Assembly (NCBI GenBank): GCA_031213475.1
Contig: JARUPZ010000025.1
Coordinates: forward strand, 9,131,544 to 9,195,543
Reading direction: 5' to 3'
Origin: Nereocystis luetkeana
Taxonomy: Eukaryota > Sar > Phaeophyceae > Laminariales > Laminariaceae
DNA: 64,000 nucleotides
The notes beneath the pieces are model-generated. The model was not told where the DNA came from. It did no database searches and saw only the letters and a program-made list of their open reading frames with translations. How positions within the stretch are numbered: the first letter of the stretch is position 1; every line of letters begins with the position of its first letter. The position numbers and the translations under genes were made by a program. Positions 26,004-39,100 of the stretch are shown here, piece by piece.

Positions 26004-29000
26004 CCGTAGTAGCAAGCTTCGTCGGAACGACATGACTTCCTCTTGCTCGATGTCGACTCCGTTCACCTCCGTTACCTGTGCATACAGGTCGTACAATACC
26101 AGTACATCTTAGCACCTGTTCATACGAATCATGCAGACCCTACGACACGCATCAGCAACCACCTGTCCATCGGATTCATACGATGCCTATCAGCACCTGC
26201 TCATCTGATTCATGCAATGTCGACTCCGTTCACCTCCGTTACCCGTTCACATGTTTCATACCTGGTATGATGCATATCAACAACACCCGTTCGTACGATT
26301 CATACAGCTCATACAACACACATCAGCATCTACTTGTCCACACGATTCATACAACGAACGCAACATCAACACCTGTCCATACGATCCACACAGCCCATAC
26401 AACCATACTATACATACTGTCACCTGTTCATACGATCCATACCGTTCACACCAGCACCTGTTCGTAGGATTCATACCGTTCACACCAGCACCTGTTCGTA
26501 GGATTCCTACCGTTCACACCAGCACCTGTTCATACGATTCATACCGTTCACACCAGCACCTGTTCGTAGGATTCCTACAAATTCATGCGGCTCATACAAC
26601 TCATACAACAACACACCGCACAACACATGGAGAACTAACAACACACACGGGTACAACACATGCACCCCCCCCCCCCCCCCATCCCTCTCACCGAGACAAT
26701 GTCGCGATCCACCCCCAGCCAAGAGGCCACCACAACTTCGAACTCCTCCCGTCCGTCGCCAACACCGACGCCACCAGAAGAAGACCCCGCGTTCCCCGCC
26801 AACACTGCCTGCACTTGTAGAAAACTGTCTACCCCTACAGTCTGAACCCCTTCTTCCACCAGGCACACTGTCTCCGCCTCGCATTCTGCTCTTACGCACA
26901 TCTGGATTCAATTTGTGGGGGTTGGGTTAGAGGTGGGGTTTGGGTTGGGGGTGGGATGTTTGCGCCAGGGGGCAGGGATGGGGGGGGGTGGGGGTTAGGG
27001 GTGGGGTTTGGGTTGGGGGTGGGATGTTTGCGCCAGGGGGCACGGATGGGGGGGGTGGGGGTTAGGGGTGGGGTTTGGGTTGGATGTGGGATGTTTGCGC
27101 CAGGGGGCGGGGATGGGGGGTGGGGGTTAGGGGTTGGGGGTGGGATATTTGCGCCAGGGGGCACGGATGGGGGTGGGTGGGGGTTAGGGGTGGGGTTTGG
27201 GTTGGATGTGGGATGTTTGCGCCAGGGGGCGGGGATGGGGGTGGGGGTTAGGGGTGGGGTTTGGGTTGGAGGTGGGATGTTTGCGCCAGGGGGCGGGGAT
27301 AGGGGGTGGAGGTTAGGGGTGGGGTTTGGGTTGGAGGTGGGATGTTTGCGCCAGGGGGCGGGGATGGGGAGTGGGTTGGAGGTGGGATGTTTGCGCCAGG
27401 GGGCGGGGATGGGGGGTGGGGGTTAGGGGGTGGGGTTTGAGTTACGGGTGGGGCTTGGGTTACGCTACCGTGAACAACGCGACGCTCTTAGGCCGCTCGT
27501 TTCGAATTCTGGATCAGGTCGACCTCAGCCCGTAGTTCCTGTCGCATCGTGCCCAACTATTGTCTCTAGCAGACTGTCCTTGCAGTAGTGTCAGCGTTTC
27601 CTTCAACTGGCTAGCCATGTCTCTTCCTTTCGTGCGGGCATGAGTTCGCGGTGGCCTTTCCCCTTGGTCTCCTCATGCTGCGGTACAGGCGCACCGTTTC
27701 TTTTTCTTCCCCTGGGGCTCCTCGCTTGGAGAGGCTCTATTCTTATGACTAATTCATTACGAAGTCCCCCAAAAACTGTCTTTCAGAAAAAGTGCGCCCT
27801 CAACCCGCCGAGCAAAACTACTTCGGGCTAGGTTTGCAACGAAGAACGGGTTGAAAAAACAAAACCATGACCTACAACTATTACATCAGCAAGTCAATGA
27901 GACGCCCCATCAATCAGCAGGAGGTTCTTGCCCAAAAAACGTTACAGGCATGCTTCTATCGTCGACGGCGTCTCTGGGTGGTATCTAGCTGGGCGCAAGG
28001 GTATAGGGGCGAGGTTGCTTATTTCTTGCGTGCCTCATAGTCACGTTTGACCGTCGACAACGCATCCCTCCCGAGACGGAGCACCGTTCCTACTCCCACT
28101 AGAAACACCCCCCACAGTTATGCGCTCATTACCTTGTTTCCATATATTACACATGGAACCTTTTCGCTAAACCTATCCCCTTCCTGGATGGGGGATCGAG
28201 GGCGGGGGGCGGGTGGGATTGAGGCGGAGATAGGGGTGGGGTCAGGTGGGGTTGGACGTATGTAAGGGTTGGGGTGGGGGTGGGGGGCTGGCACGTGGGT
28301 TCTCGCCCCTTCTCCAACCCCCCTAAATCTCAACTGCTTTTCCCCTCGCACCCCCCCCCTCCCCAAACACCAGTGACCTCCTGGAAACCCTCGGCATCTA
28401 CCGCCCACCCACAAAAATGCCACTAACCTCCTGGAACCCCCCGGCATCTACCGCCCTGAAACGACAACAAAAATGCCACCAACCTCCTGGAAACCCTCGG
28501 CATCTACCGCCCACCCACAAAAATGCCACTAACCTCCTGGAACCCCCCGGCATCTACCGTCCTGAAACGACCACAAAAATGCCACTAACCTCCTGGTAAC
28601 CCTCGGCATCCACCCCTTCTTCCTCGTTGCACACGTCGGAGCACTCTCCAGCAAGGAGGGCACGGTACCCGTCGCAAGTACCGCCTCCCTCTGTTGCCGA
28701 TGATGACGAGAAGTGGTCTTCGAGGCAAGAGGCTTGGCAAGCTTCGATGCCGCAGACGCCTGCTCAGGGGGGTGGTATTAGTAGTTGTACAGCGGGACGG
28801 GGGGGAGGGGGGGCGTACTCGTTTGTTGCTTGCGTTAGGCGTTTGACCAGTGACCACGCATCCCTTTCGAGATCGAGCACGGAGGGGGGGGGGGGGTACT
28901 CGATATCATGCATGGGCCGTAGTCGTATGATTATAGACCCTCGCATCCCTACAATGCCGGGACGGAGCATGTCGGGTTTTTCACCGACAAGACAGATATT

Positions 29001-29734
29001 GCTTGCACCAAGCGCGAAACGCCGTGAGGTGTTCGGCGAGTCGTACGAAGGGTGAGCTGCATCCCACAGAGAGCCCCTTGTGAGGCGGACTCGCACACGG
29101 ATGTCATCGAGTTAATATAATTTCAGGGAAGACCACTTCCAGAGACAGCAAGGGGGGCACTATGTCGGGGGGTGGGGGGGGGGGGGGGGGTCTCACACTC
29201 CATCCTTACGCTCAATCTCAAGGTCGATCTCGATTTCGATCTCAATGGCACTTTCAACTTCAATCTCCACATCTATTTCAATCTAAATCTCGATCTCGCT
29301 CTGAATCTCGATCTCATAAAAAAAATCGACTCACTGTCGAATCTCTAATTCAATCTCTATTCGTTCAATACTAAATGCTACCTGGTACCAGTCACAGTTC
29401 CCTTACCCCCGCCAACGGTGAACAGCGCGCCGTCGAGACCATTTCCAGTCACGAGGTCGCGAGAACGGGAGGGAGAGCCTCCAGTAACGTTCCACGTCAA
29501 CGCGGAGGGGTCGGTAGCGGTTGGGGATGTTACCTTTGGGTGCGGCGCGATACGGTGCGGCGAATAAGGAGGGGGAGAAAGGCTGACGTTATGCACACAC
29601 AATAGCAGTAGTAGTAGTAGTGATAGTAGTAGTAGTAGTGATAGTAGTAGTATTAGTAGCAGTAGTAGCAGTATTAATAATAGTAAAATAAGTAGTAGTA
29701 GTAGTAGTAGTAGCAGTATTAATAGTAGTAAAAT

Positions 29735-29770
<36 letters not shown>

Positions 29771-32700
29771 CAGTAGCAGCATAAACTTGAAAAAAGATAA
29801 AACAGCATGTAGAGGTATTGTTTAGCAATAGAGCCATCGAGCGTCACCTGTAGGCGGTAACAGCCGAGCTTGACAAGGTACTCATCCGCTTCCGTTCCCA
29901 GGCCATCCTTCGTCACCTCCTTCGCCACCGGGGTCTCCTCATCTGAAAAAAGGCAAATAAAACGCAAGGCGAGACGGGTATATCCGGTATCTATTCGGTT
30001 TCAAACCGGTCTATATTCGGTATTTGGTCGTACCGTTATTCGGTACTAACCTGATCGGTATCTAGTCGTACTCTTATTGTGGGCGCAAGATGAGACGGGT
30101 ATTTTCGGGTTGTATTCAGTATCTAACAGGTACACACCAGGTAGTCGGTATCTGGTGGTACTTTCATTCGGTACGTACTCGGTATCTGGTGGTACTTTTA
30201 TTCAGTACCTTCTCGGTATGTGGTGGTATTTTATACCTGGTAGTGGGCACGAGATGAGACGGGTATTTTCGGATTCTCTTCCGCCACAGAGTCTGCTCGT
30301 TCGAAAAAAACATAAAAAAGTACATGAGCTCGAGACGGGCATATTCGGAATCTGAAAAGCACCACCGATTCACCAAAAAACGAGAAAAAAATAAATAATA
30401 CCGAGCTCCGTAGTGACAACCGATCAATAAAAACAAACACAAATTGAAAAAGAAAGTGACAAAAACTTCAAGAGACGAAAAAAACTCGAAACTAATTTGC
30501 CAGAAAAACAAACGCTACGATGAAAAAAAAAAAAAAATCTTCAAAATATGGTTTGCAACAAAAAAAAAAACGCACCTCCTTCTCTTAGGTACAGCGAGTA
30601 AGTCGCGGCCCCCCAAAGGCCAGTCTTGGTGACAGAGAATAGCTTGTCTCCCTCCCACGATTCCTGCACCACAGACAAGAGGCGGTAAATGCATCGGGGA
30701 GCGTGGATATTTGTTTTTCGGTGACATCGGTGACATCGACCGAAAAAAAAACGCAGCGGTCTAAGTGGTGCACACCGACCATATCAACCAATCACAACCA
30801 ACAAATATATCCCCCGCCCCCCCCCACCCCTTCAACTCACCGCAGATCCCAGAGGCGACGACGTAGAAGATCCCCCCTTCCCCCCTCCGCCATCTCCATC
30901 CACGCTCGGGGCCCTTGTGGGCTCGTTCGGGGCCCCAGACGGTTTCGGCGTGTTCTTAGAAGGGGAAGGTGTAGGAGTATTGCTTTCGGTGGGAGGGGGG
31001 GTGGGTGTCCCAACCGGGGCCCCCGACGGGTGGGGGGTGGGTCCCGCGGCGGGGGCCCCCGTCGGGGCAATGGACGGGGAGGTAGAGGAGGGGGCGGGGG
31101 AGGGGGGGGTGGAGGGGGAGAGAGAAGGGGAGATGGAAGGGGATGTGGAGGAGGAGGACGTGGAGGAGGACGTGCCAGTGGCGGCCATCTCACACACGTA
31201 GTGTTTTCCAACCTCGCAGGAGAATGGGTTCCATCCCTTAGGTTCGTATGGGAGGATTTCCTGAAGTTGTGGAGGGATTTGCGGGAGGTGGGGAGGTGAA
31301 ATGGGGGAGGTAGAGGGAGAGGGAGAGGGGAGGGGGAGGGAAGGAGGTGTAATGGGGGAGGGGAGAGGGAGAGAGGAAGGGAGGGAGGTTTGGGGCGGGT
31401 GAGGGGGGGGGGTGGGGGGGGGGCGGGGGACGAGAGAGGAGGAGAAGGGGGAGGTGTCGTCCGCAACAACAATCGACAGAAATCACCACCAATAACAACA
31501 GCAACAGACAGCGGCAGCAAACAACAACAACAACAACAACTACTACTACTACTCCTACAAGGGAATAAACCAGCTACTCCGGGTCATCAGGAAACTCGAA
31601 TAAACATGGTATCAAAATATCGTACCTGGTACCAGGTATGTGCTAAAATGAAAAAATGAGCACATTCGTACTATGGTGGGGATAAAAAAACTTTGATTGC
31701 TCGACCCGTGGGTCGGCGCACGACTCAAGGCACCAACCGGTCACTAGTCGGACAAATAGTAAGCCGTTCCCCCGAGGTGCCGACTATCCGATCCATTGGA
31801 CTTCCACACGATCATATCCCAACATACCTGGTATTGCATATTGGGTTTCCATAATAATATGCCACGTGAGTGCGGGTTGGTACATTTTATCATTTTGGCC
31901 AAGGCCCCCTTGGCCGGGGGGTGGGGGCTATTACGGGGAACCATACTGAATCGGACCTACGGTACACACAAAAACCTACCAGGTATACATTTTGCTATTT
32001 TTACCAACCATATTTTGTCCTATTTACTATGGTCCCCCGTAATAGCGCACTGCAGTACGGAACGGCCTGACATCGGCTGTTGGGTCGGGGAGACACACCT
32101 CTCCCCACCGTTATACGGGCAGAAATTGTGTGCTATAGAGAGGCACATTGCCATGGGGTGCAAGAGGCGTGGTTTGACTTCCCACGATTCAGACCGACGT
32201 GCTTTCCAGACTCTTGACCCTTGACAAGAATATCTCCCCATTATTTGTCACCACCCCATTGTGCTTTGTGCTTCGACCCGACACATGTTTTTTTTTTGCT
32301 TCGCTTCATTTTCTTTTTTAAGTTTTTGTCTGCTATTAATAGTCTCCTTTTTGCTTCCCTGGTGTCCGCAGTGGTGGAGTGCGTATGCTTGTTTTTTGTT
32401 TTTGCCTCTGTTTTACTACCGAGGTATTTCTTCCACTCCAGAGTTATTGGAGCCTGTCCTGCGACCACGGACTGCATTGTACTGTGAGTTAATGTGAGAA
32501 CAACAACAACAACAACAATGTGCAGGCTTGATTTGTCTCGCTTCGCTCGTCTGACTCAAGTCGGCACGTCGGACGGCGATCAGCTGAGACTTGCCAACTC
32601 AAGCCCAGCTATTAGGCTGAAAGGGCACCCTACCGATTACCCCTCTGGCCATAAATATAAGCACCCCTTCGCCCTCGTATTAATGTATAATCGGTCCTTA

Positions 32701-35700
32701 TATTTACGCCCAGATCAATAGTAACGCAACAGGTCAACAGAAACGGTCCTTATCCCTTTTAGAACCGCAGTCCCGTTGTTGGGGACGAACCAGTCAAATT
32801 CTACGTAGTTTGTCCCCAGAACGGGACTGCAGTCCTAAAAGGGTTAATATACAGGGACAGAGTTGTACTACCGTGTATAGTTACTAATATAGTGATAGGT
32901 CATTATTAACCCTTTAGAACTGCAGTCCCATTCTGGGGACAAACCCCCCAAACTTCAAGTAGTTTGTCCCCAAAACGGAACTGCGGTCCTAAAAGGATTA
33001 ATGGTGGTGAAATACTGGCGACTGACTCACGGATGGATGTACGTATTTGATTCGATTGCTTTTGATGGCTCACCATGCAAGACGATCCCTCTGCCCCACC
33101 GTTGTACGAGGCATCACAGCCTGCCTCTGGCCCCTCCAGCCAGTCAGAAAAGCCGGTAAGGCAGGTGTACGATGTCCCCGCTCCATCCGCCTGTGATACG
33201 TACGTAAATCGTATAACATCATACCGTATGGTATCATGCAATGTAATATGGCATGGTATGGTATCATACGGTGTCGTGTGTTATGATGTCGTGTCGTACA
33301 TCATAACGATATCACAACGATATTATAACTACGTATCAGCTTCTTCCGCCTGTGGCCTAAAATAATATCGGATGGCATGATGCAATACAATATCGTATGG
33401 GTATGACACGGTATGTTACGTTATGATAGCGTTCCATCATATTGTATCGTATGATATATCACCGCTTCTATAGGCCACCCCCACTCGTCCAAGCATTGTA
33501 GGGATGCGAGGGTCTATGGTCATACGACTACGGTCATGCACGATATCGAGTACACACCCCCCCCGCTCAATTGTCTTCCACCAAGCCCGTCTATATATAC
33601 GAATCCCTCTTGTAGGAGATACCAGGGTACCTGATATACCATACCAGGTATGACAATAACGAGATAGTAGCCAGTTATCACATACCTCGTACCATCCTAA
33701 TCACATAATATATCTCTATCGTACGATACTTTCAAATATGATATCTCACCGATTCTGCAGGCCACCCCCACTCAGCATCTGCCGCCACTTTGACCAAGCC
33801 CGTGTACGTCTCGCCAAAGAAGCCAATCCACAGCAAGCTGTTCACCAGAAAAGAGTTTTCCGCCTGCGTACGTTTCATTTTGAAAAAAAAAAAAAAAATC
33901 AGCCTCCCTGTGAAAAAAAAAGAAACAGATCCCGAATAGATAACGCATACCAGGTATATTCACACACCTGTTGCAGCTACCGACTGAATACCGATTATAT
34001 GTACCGAACATGACCCGTCGGAAATACCAAATAAATACCGAATATATACCGAACATACGCATTTTGTATACAGAATAGATAGCGAATATAGTCTGTGTTA
34101 GATTCAAAAAAAAGAAACGAACCTACACCGAACATACACCTATTGTAGATGCCGAATACCTCCCAGTGAATGCCGAACCTATATCGAACATACAACCCGT
34201 TGTACACACCGAATAAATACCGAATACATCCCGAACACACACCTATTGCAGATACCGAATAGATACCGAATATGCACAGAACACGCACCACCTCACCTCA
34301 CTCTCGAGGGCAATCAGCCATGCACCCTCTCCCTCGCACTTCGATACCGCATCCCCCTGGCTGGAAGCCTTAGCCGTGTTGGAGCTTTTGAGGTAGCAGT
34401 GGTCCGTATCCTTCACAAATCCATTAGAATAATAAACACGGCGGTATTACTCGCAGTGTTCGCTGAGTTGATTTGAATTATGCGGCAATTTATCAGTTCA
34501 TCAGAAATCCGATGGACAACCATCGATAGATAATTCGGCTGTTTGCACGCACGTGTCATACAGTATGGTCTTTGATGAGGGTGTCGTGATAAACGCCATA
34601 CGAAAGATGTACGCTGCGTCGTGCATACGGTCTGAAAATTACCCGGGTATGTATCTGGGGTACTCGGGCACCAAAGCTGGGTATATTGGTCAGACTCGGG
34701 TATGTATCCGGGGTACCCGGGCACCAAACTTGGGTATGTTGGTCATACTCGGGTCTATATGTACCTGGGGTACCCGGATACCAACCCGGGGTATATTGAT
34801 CATACTTGGGTCTATATGTACCTGGGGTACCCGGATACCAACCCGGGGTATATTGATCATACTCGGGTATGTATCCGGGTAGATATCTTGCCACCGTTAA
34901 ACACGCGCAAGACAACACGCCCCCTGGTACGAATATCGCCGCCGATTTTTTCAAAACATGCCTGAATGGGAGGGGGGGGGGGGGGGGTACTCGATAGGAG
35001 ATATGTACTCGATCTCATGCATGGCCGTAGTCGTATGACCATAGACCCTCGCATCCCTACGATGCCGGGACGGAGCATGTCGGGTTTTCACCGACCAGAC
35101 AGACATTGCACCAAGCGCGAAGCGCCGTGAGGCGTCTGGCGAGTCGCATGAAGGGTGAGCTGCACCCTACTAGGAACCGCTTGAGAGGCGGACTTGCATA
35201 TGGATGACAGCTTCAATGAGTTGATTTAATTTCCGGAGTAGGTATTTCCAGAGAAAGCAATGGGAGAACTATGTAACTGTCTCTTGGGTGCCTTAGCATA
35301 AACACTACGTGATACGATCATTCCCACTTGTGCGGAGTCAAGGTTATTCACCTCGCGCAAACGATCTAACTCGACAACCAGCTGTGACCGACCGCTGCAA
35401 AAAAAAAAAAGCGGTACCCTGGTTGTCTAGCTCACGTAGTGATCGGCATGTTTTACAGTGTCGTTACCAACCGACGCCAACCCAACCTACCAGGTACATA
35501 ATAGGGGGGGGTGGGGGGGGGAACACAAACGAAATTGGCGGGTTCATGTATTTCTCGTGGAGGCCTTTCCGTAGACGCATCGCTTGGCGTTTGCGCTTTG
35601 CCTGCCCGTTGTTCAGATGGTCAGTCACTCGGCACCTTGGAAGTTCGTCGTCTGAGGGGGTGTGTTATGCTACCACCCGTGTGATATTAACAATGTTTTA

Positions 35701-36062
35701 GACGGTAAACGCACTAGTGCGGACAACCAGGGTGTTTACATGATCGAGTCAACCCTCGCGGGTCAGGCCGGGCCGGGCCGGGTCGGGTCGGGTGAACGGG
35801 TGGCCCGATTCGATCCGACCCGTAAGAGTAAAAAGCAATCTTGACCCGACCCGCGGGTGGTATCATTATCCGTGAAGAGCCCTGCAAAAAATCAGTCATC
35901 TGTACCGGAATATATATATATATATATGAAGAATCAAGTCAACCCGTTTTTTTTTTTCTTGGTTCATTGCCAAAACTATTTTTTCACCTTGAAGTAAAGC
36001 CATCCCTCAGGACAGCCACCAGAGGTTAGAGATGCTGCTGTCACCTGTGTTCGAGTGAAAAC

Positions 36063-36101
<39 letters not shown>

Positions 36102-39100
36102 TAGAACGCACGAAGCGGGAGAGGGAGGCGGCGGGGGTGTCCCGGATCACGACACGATTAAAGGCGAAAATGCCTCGAAACTCTCTGCAAAACTTTCACA
36201 AAAAACAACTAATGAGCAATGCGGTACATTTTTTTCCCCCATCACGAAGCTTGCAAAGTTGAGCCTTAAGCACTCAATCGGTGGCACTCAAAGCTGACGC
36301 ATTTGTACGAATCATTGCGCCCACAGGTATATAATAATGCGAACACTTCAGTAGTACAGCAGTACGTATCGATACGAACCTCGTTTGTTTTCCGACAAAG
36401 TACAGCAGTAGCATGTACATCGATACCTTGTGTGAACGTGATACCCCGTTCGCGCACTTCCACAGTAGAAAACCCGCCTACGACTCACGACAGCAAGCAA
36501 GCGGTGTAGATGACGTGCTTCAACAAGACTCACCATTGACAGCGGGCCATGCTCTGTTTCGTATAGCTTGGCGTAGTTTACGCTCGCGGGGCAAGGGTCC
36601 AGCTCGTCGGAAAAGGCCACCGGAAAGAGGGCATCCGCGAAAGCATCCTCCTCGATGTAGCACGTCTGGTTTCACGCGATTTGAGTGATGGAGGAGGGGG
36701 GGGGGGGGGGGGGGGGCGAAGGGGTGTGTGTGGTTGGTGCCGAAGGCGCAGTAGTTATTATTTTTTTTATTTTGGTCTGTGGTGGGCGCGAAGGGAATGG
36801 AATAAGGCAACAGCAACACAATACCACCTCCGCTGCCATCGTCATTACCTCCACCGATAACAGTCCACGACAAAAAGAAACAAAACACCACCACCAAACA
36901 ACAACCCAAGGAAGGACGACATCAGTGCCACCACCACCCCCACCCCCACCCCGACCACGACCACCGCCACAACAATCACCCCCTCCCCCCAGCATCGCTG
37001 CCACAAGCCCCCTCAATGCCCCACCTACCACAGCCGCCACAACAAAAAACAAACTCCCCGCACGCACCGCCACCACCACTACCTCCCCTGTCCCCCCCCC
37101 CCCAATCCACCCACCACCACCACCATCCCCCCCCCCCACCCCTCAATCCACCCACCCCTACAATTACCCCCCCCCCAGGGTCTATACCAGGTATTGCCCA
37201 CACCAGAACCCAAATCAATTCATCGATGCTGTCATCCATATGCAAGAAAATCCGCCTCCGAAGCGGTTCTTAGTCTTAATAGGATGCAGCTCAACCCCCA
37301 TGCGACTCGCCCAACACCCCACGGCGCTTCGCGCTTGGTGCAAGCAAACGATGTCTGCCTGGTCGGTCGGTGAAAACCCGACGTGCTCCGTCCCGGCATT
37401 GTAGGGATGCGAGGGTCTATGTGTCATACGACTACGGCCATGCATGATAATAAGTACACCCCCAGGGTCTATGGTCATACGACTACGACCATGCATGGCA
37501 TTACTACACCCCTCACCACGACCAGCAACACTAACCCCCCACCCCCCCCACCCCCACCCCCACCACTACTACCGCCACTCCCCCCCCCCGCCACAATGAC
37601 CCCTCCCCCCCCGCCACCACAATGCATGATATCTAGTACAACCCCCTCCCCCCTGCCATCACTACCCCCAACCCCCCCACACCCCGCTCCACACCGCCAC
37701 CGCCAGCGGCACGAAAGGATGACTATGTGACACCTGGCAACCCTTGGTGTCCTCGTTGTCGGACTCCGTCCAGCAGCCGCCGAGGTAGGTCGTGGCCGAC
37801 AGGGTCTCGCATCCGGACAAGAAGGCCCCCTTTCCTCTCTCAATCTTGCACGGGGGGAGGGGATAAGGGAGGGGCGGGGGGATATATGTCATTCGTGGCC
37901 GTAGTCGTGTGACCATAGGAGAGGGGGGGGGGGGGGGGGGGGGGGGGGTGCTATGATTATCTGTGCATAATGAAGGCAAATATTATACCCTACCCGAGGA
38001 GGGGGCGGGGGGTGCCATGACTATCGCTGCTTTTCATGAAGGGCACATAGCACACGCCGCGCATACAAAAAGCCCAGACAGCACAAACAAAATGCATAGT
38101 AGACTATGAATCAAGCGCACATCCTGGTGGAGAATACATACATCAAGGGTACACACCGCACATACAACACATACATATTTAACACATGCAGCGCATGCAG
38201 AGTGCACAGCAGTAGACTATGGACCAAAGGGGCATACACCAGGGTACCGCACATACATCAAACAATATAAAATGCACACATACAGGACATGCAAAATGTA
38301 CGTACTGGTAGGCTATAAATCAAAAACAAATACCGCACATACACCACATACAAAAAGTACTGGTAGACTATTAATAGACAGAGTCTACACAGAAGTTACC
38401 TCCGTCAAGGGGACAAGCAGCGCGCAGTCGCTGTCGGAAGCCGGGGCCGCCGATACACCTGCACCTGCTCATGAACAAAAAAATGAAGAAACAAAAAGCA
38501 CCCAAGAGCAAGCACCACATTAGAGCTTCGAGACGCCCTGTAGCCCAACGGATACACATTTGATCGTTCGACAGGCGCACAACTTCCCAAAACTTCACCG
38601 CTTTGTATTTGGGAGTGTTGGATATCGTATCGAAGTATCCCATACGTCGAAATATCGGGAATTCGATATGTTGTACCGTATCGAACGCGTTTCGCCCTAC
38701 GTCCCCTCGGGTATCCCCTTGATTTTGGTGCTGGTGACACTGAACGAAACCTCTCTAGTATAAAGTATCGAAACGGTGTCCATTATTTTTTTGTTTATCG
38801 GTATCGTATCGAATTCGATATCCGATATCGATATCCGATATCCAACACTGTACGTAGTGTTTACCATGGTATGCGATACGCACGTAATAACCGCATGATC
38901 TATCGTGTATGTGTTGCACGTACACTCTTTACAAGTCCAAAAAAACGGCTGCTAAGAACGCAGGACGCACTTCTTTAGTTGGTTTATCGCTACGAATTCT
39001 GTACTACTGTAAACATGGGCCTCAGAGCACAGCACACATCGGACATATAATCTTCAGATAGATCACCTACAGATAAATAATCTAGATAATACATTTTAGA

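Larger units (their letters stand above)
24548..26691. other. receptor intron 13
   Basis: Contains three head-to-tail family A copies (24580-25262), a (GCC)n run and a long 33-bp tandem array. A minus-strand frame through the (GCC)n run (about 25922-26036, poly-Gly flanked by RRSLLLR and TESSSSSSQE) ends at a GTGTGA donor-like site and could be an alternative in-frame exon, but its acceptor is poor. Confidence 0.6.
31261..33073. other. receptor intron 7
   Basis: From the exon 8 side: a GGGA-rich tract (31270-31460), a (CAA)n run (31520-31542), a TIR-2 MITE, a Lys-rich repeat fragment (32240-32480) and two TIR-1 MITEs. No extra exon was seen. Confidence 0.7.

Noticed and set aside
25922..26036. 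Minus-strand frame MSFRRSLLLR, poly-Gly, ALQTESSSSSSQE ending at GTGTGA, as an extra receptor exon
   Set aside because: Phase would fit, but the acceptor is poor and the middle is a (GCC)n repeat. Kept only as a possibility in the intron 13 note.
26956..27535. 156-codon Gly/Val-rich plus frame
   Set aside because: It is the reading of the G-rich minisatellite; its peptide repeats with the DNA unit.
29378..29837. Poly-Leu and poly-Thr minus frames as a membrane protein
   Set aside because: They come from the (TAG)n tract in intron 10; only the exon 11 part at 29407-29533 is real.
30703..31520. Gly/Arg-rich plus frame (198 codons) and Pro-rich minus frame (227 codons) over exon 8
   Set aside because: Both are out-of-frame readings of the Ser/Pro/Thr linker exon and flanking G-rich sequence.
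36685..37404. 239-codon plus-strand frame rich in Pro, Thr and His
   Set aside because: Follows C/A-rich intron sequence and runs into a retroposon; no domain.
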